Shown: positions 50,823 to 52,052 of the stretch, piece by piece
How the letters are laid out: the number at the start of each line of letters is the position of its first letter
How positions within the stretch are numbered: position 1 is the stretch's first letter
DNA from: Fimbriimonas ginsengisoli
GTDB lineage: Bacteria; Armatimonadota; Fimbriimonadia; Fimbriimonadales; Fimbriimonadaceae
Length of the DNA: 52,052 bases
Direction: 5' to 3'
Assembly (NCBI GenBank): GCA_016179045.1
Contig: JACOSL010000038.1
Location: 1 to 52,052 of the forward strand
Made by a program: the position numbers and the translations under genes
Notes under the pieces: generated by a model
What the model was told of the DNA's origin: nothing
Database searches by the model: none
The model's input: the letters and a program-made list of their open reading frames with translations, nothing else

Positions 50823-50972
50823 CTCCGCCTGCGGCGGAGGACCACCCCCGGCTTCGGCGACCTCAGCGACCCCCGCCGTGAGGCAGGGGTGACCCTATTT
50901 TCTTTGGCTCGCTCGCCCCGTCCCGGGTCTCGCTCGCCGTTTCTTTTCGGGACGCCATCCTTGGCGTCCCGC
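50823..50972. repeat. Structured intergenic repeat, family 2, copy B
   Basis: CTCCGCC/GGCGGAG (50823-50839, loop TGC), then CCCCCGCCGTGAGGCAGGGG, the GGCTCGCTCGCCCCG TCCCGGG element and GGGACGCCA/TGGCGTCCC (50949-50970, loop TCCT). It is nearly the same as copy A at 24961. Confidence 0.75.
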
Positions 50973-51188
50973 ATGTTGCCTGAGAAGCGTCGTGTCAATT
51001 GGTCGTTCGGATGGTTGACATGGCCGCGGTCGGTCATGCCCGACCGCTCTGTGTACCTTCCCTGCGGTGCGGGGGAGGGCTGTGAGCGGCTCGCCGCCGA
51101 AGCGCAGCGAAGGCGGAAGCGAACAGGGGTGGAGGCATACGCCCGCTTTAGCCAGTGGGTCTGAGCGCCCCCATCGGAACCTCGACGC

Positions 51189-52031
51189 CTACTTCTGCAG
51201 ACTCGGAACCCACGCGGTGGTGCGGCCGCCAACCTGCTCGCGGCGGATCTCCCGCCCCTCGATCATCTCGTGGCCCCGAGAGCCGCCCCAGCGGAAGTGG
51301 AACATCCAGCCCTTGGGGTACTTGTGCTCGTCCGCCCCCAGCTCCACCGCGGTGCGCAGCACGACCTCGATCTGCTCTCGCAGAGCCGCGTATTCCTTGG
51401 CCGAGAGCGAGCCCGCCTCGCGAGCCGGGGCGATGCGGGCGTGGTAGAGCACTTCGTCGGCCAGCCAATTGCCGATTCCGGCCAGGATCTTCTGATCCAT
51501 GAGAATGGCCTTGATCGGGGCTTTGCGAGCCTTGAACAGGCGGGCGAAGGCCTCACCGTTCGGAAGCGCGTCATAGGCGTCGGGGCCGAGCGCTTTGATC
51601 TTGCGATCCTTCTCCGCCGATTCGGCGATCCAGACCCGCGCAAGCCGCCGCCCATCGGTAAGCGCGACCCGGCAACCGTCTTCGGCCGTGATCAGCAGCT
51701 TGAGGAAGCGGGGACGGCCGTTGGGATCGTCGAGAGGCGCGTCGCCGTGCTCTTTCAGCCGGATCGTCGGCTGGCCGAGGTGACGGATCCACCCGCTCAT
51801 GCCGAGATGGCCGATCACCGCGCCGGGGGCGTCGGTGGTCAGCCACCAAGTCTTGCCGCGCCTGCCCACATCCACCACCGAGTGGCCCTTCAGCGCGCCG
51901 GCAATCGCCTCCGGGGGCGCACCCCCGAACACGATCGTGTCGGGCACCACTTCCACCTCGGCGACCCGCTTGCCAAGCAGGGCCCTGCGCATCACTCGGC
52001 AGGCGGTTTCGACTTCGGGAAGCTCGGGCAT
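51189..52031 (-). CDS. mutM: Formamidopyrimidine-DNA glycosylase, zincless-finger type
   Basis: A 280-residue DNA repair glycosylase starting at ATG 52031 (MPELPEVET, with catalytic Pro2 and Glu3). The H2TH region (ILMDQKILAGIGNWLADEVLYHARIAP) is intact. The C-terminal zinc finger cysteines of usual bacterial Fpg are absent: the region reads FHFRWGGSRGHEM..GREIRREQVGGRTTAWVPSLQK, a beta-hairpin that keeps the conserved GGRTTA arginine. This zincless form is known from plant, fungal and some bacterial Fpg/Nei proteins. Removal of oxidised purines is the expected activity. Confidence 0.9.
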   Translation of the reverse strand: MPELPEVETACRVMRRALLGKRVAEVEVVPDTIVFGGAPPEAIAGALKGHSVVDVGRRGKTWWLTTDAPGAVIGHLGMSGWIRHLGQPTIRLKEHGDAPLDDPNGRPRFLKLLITAEDGCRVALTDGRRLARVWIAESAEKDRKIKALGPDAYDALPNGEAFARLFKARKAPIKAILMDQKILAGIGNWLADEVLYHARIAPAREAGSLSAKEYAALREQIEVVLRTAVELGADEHKYPKGWMFHFRWGGSRGHEMIEGREIRREQVGGRTTAWVPSLQK

Positions 52032-52052
52032 CGCTGAATCATACACGGGCAA

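Larger units (their letters stand above)
50639..51188. other. 550-base intergenic region with repeats
   Basis: It contains the family 1 palindrome (50675-50699), a 24-codon open frame (50711-50785, beginning MKFRKTGQSTHD) of doubtful reality, the family 2 element (50823-50972) and GC-rich sequence with GCCGCCGAAGCGCAGCGAAGGC at about 51090. No other gene is seen. Confidence 0.65.

Overview
The window is GC-rich bacterial chromosome from a diderm. The signs are an outer-membrane porin, a type II secretion operon with a secretin, many lipoprotein and signal-peptide proteins, and a heptosyltransferase-like enzyme. Operon style, a T2SS assembly platform built from PilM/N/O-like parts, the C-minus form of ribosomal protein S4 and a zincless-finger MutM point away from the well-studied Proteobacteria. 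Armatimonadota (Fimbriimonadales-like) is my best guess, but this is inference without any database search.

Region 1 (1-10323, + strand) is the accessory part. It starts inside the 3' end of an RHS/YD-repeat polymorphic toxin gene and continues with four more partial RHS modules in the same orientation. Each has a nearly invariant piece of RHS core joined to a different C-terminal tip, and each is followed by one or two genes for exported proteins (signal peptide or lipobox), the likely immunity proteins. The tips are a JAMM/DUF4329-like metalloenzyme, a membrane-segment/Gly-rich tip (frameshifted), an M91-type HExxH metallopeptidase (intact), a decayed second M91 tip, and an unknown tip behind a nonsense codon. 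Three immunity families occur as pairs of paralogues. This looks like a store of orphan toxin tips usable by homologous recombination through the shared core.

Region 2 (10324-21224) holds a lone 2-oxoacid dehydrogenase E2, a GNAT/PhzF pair, a small monooxygenase-like protein, a branched-chain amino-acid (HAAT) transport operon livK-livH-livM-livG without livF, an exported protein of unknown function and a methyltransferase-glycosyltransferase fusion. Region 3 (21225-26365) has rpsD, two TPR proteins, an isolated flhA, and intergenic DNA full of palindromic repeats.

Region 4 (26372-38093, - strand) is one translationally coupled type II secretion operon: gspE-F-G-H-I-J-K, then PilM/N-, PilO- and PilP/GspC-like genes, gspD and a Spy/CpxP-like periplasmic protein. 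Region 5 (38210-52031) is mostly housekeeping: proline dehydrogenase, Dus, acylphosphatase, a CxxCC metal-cluster protein, tRNA-Met, leuS, a lipoprotein, an RluA-family pseudouridine synthase, the ffh-rpsP-khpA operon, a porin, a GT9 glycosyltransferase and mutM.

Two families of intergenic palindromic repeats are spread through the window (8321, 12017, 12110, 21290, 24857, 24961, 25311, 50675, 50823). Their stems differ in sequence between copies but keep pairing. No CRISPR array, transposase or rRNA was seen.
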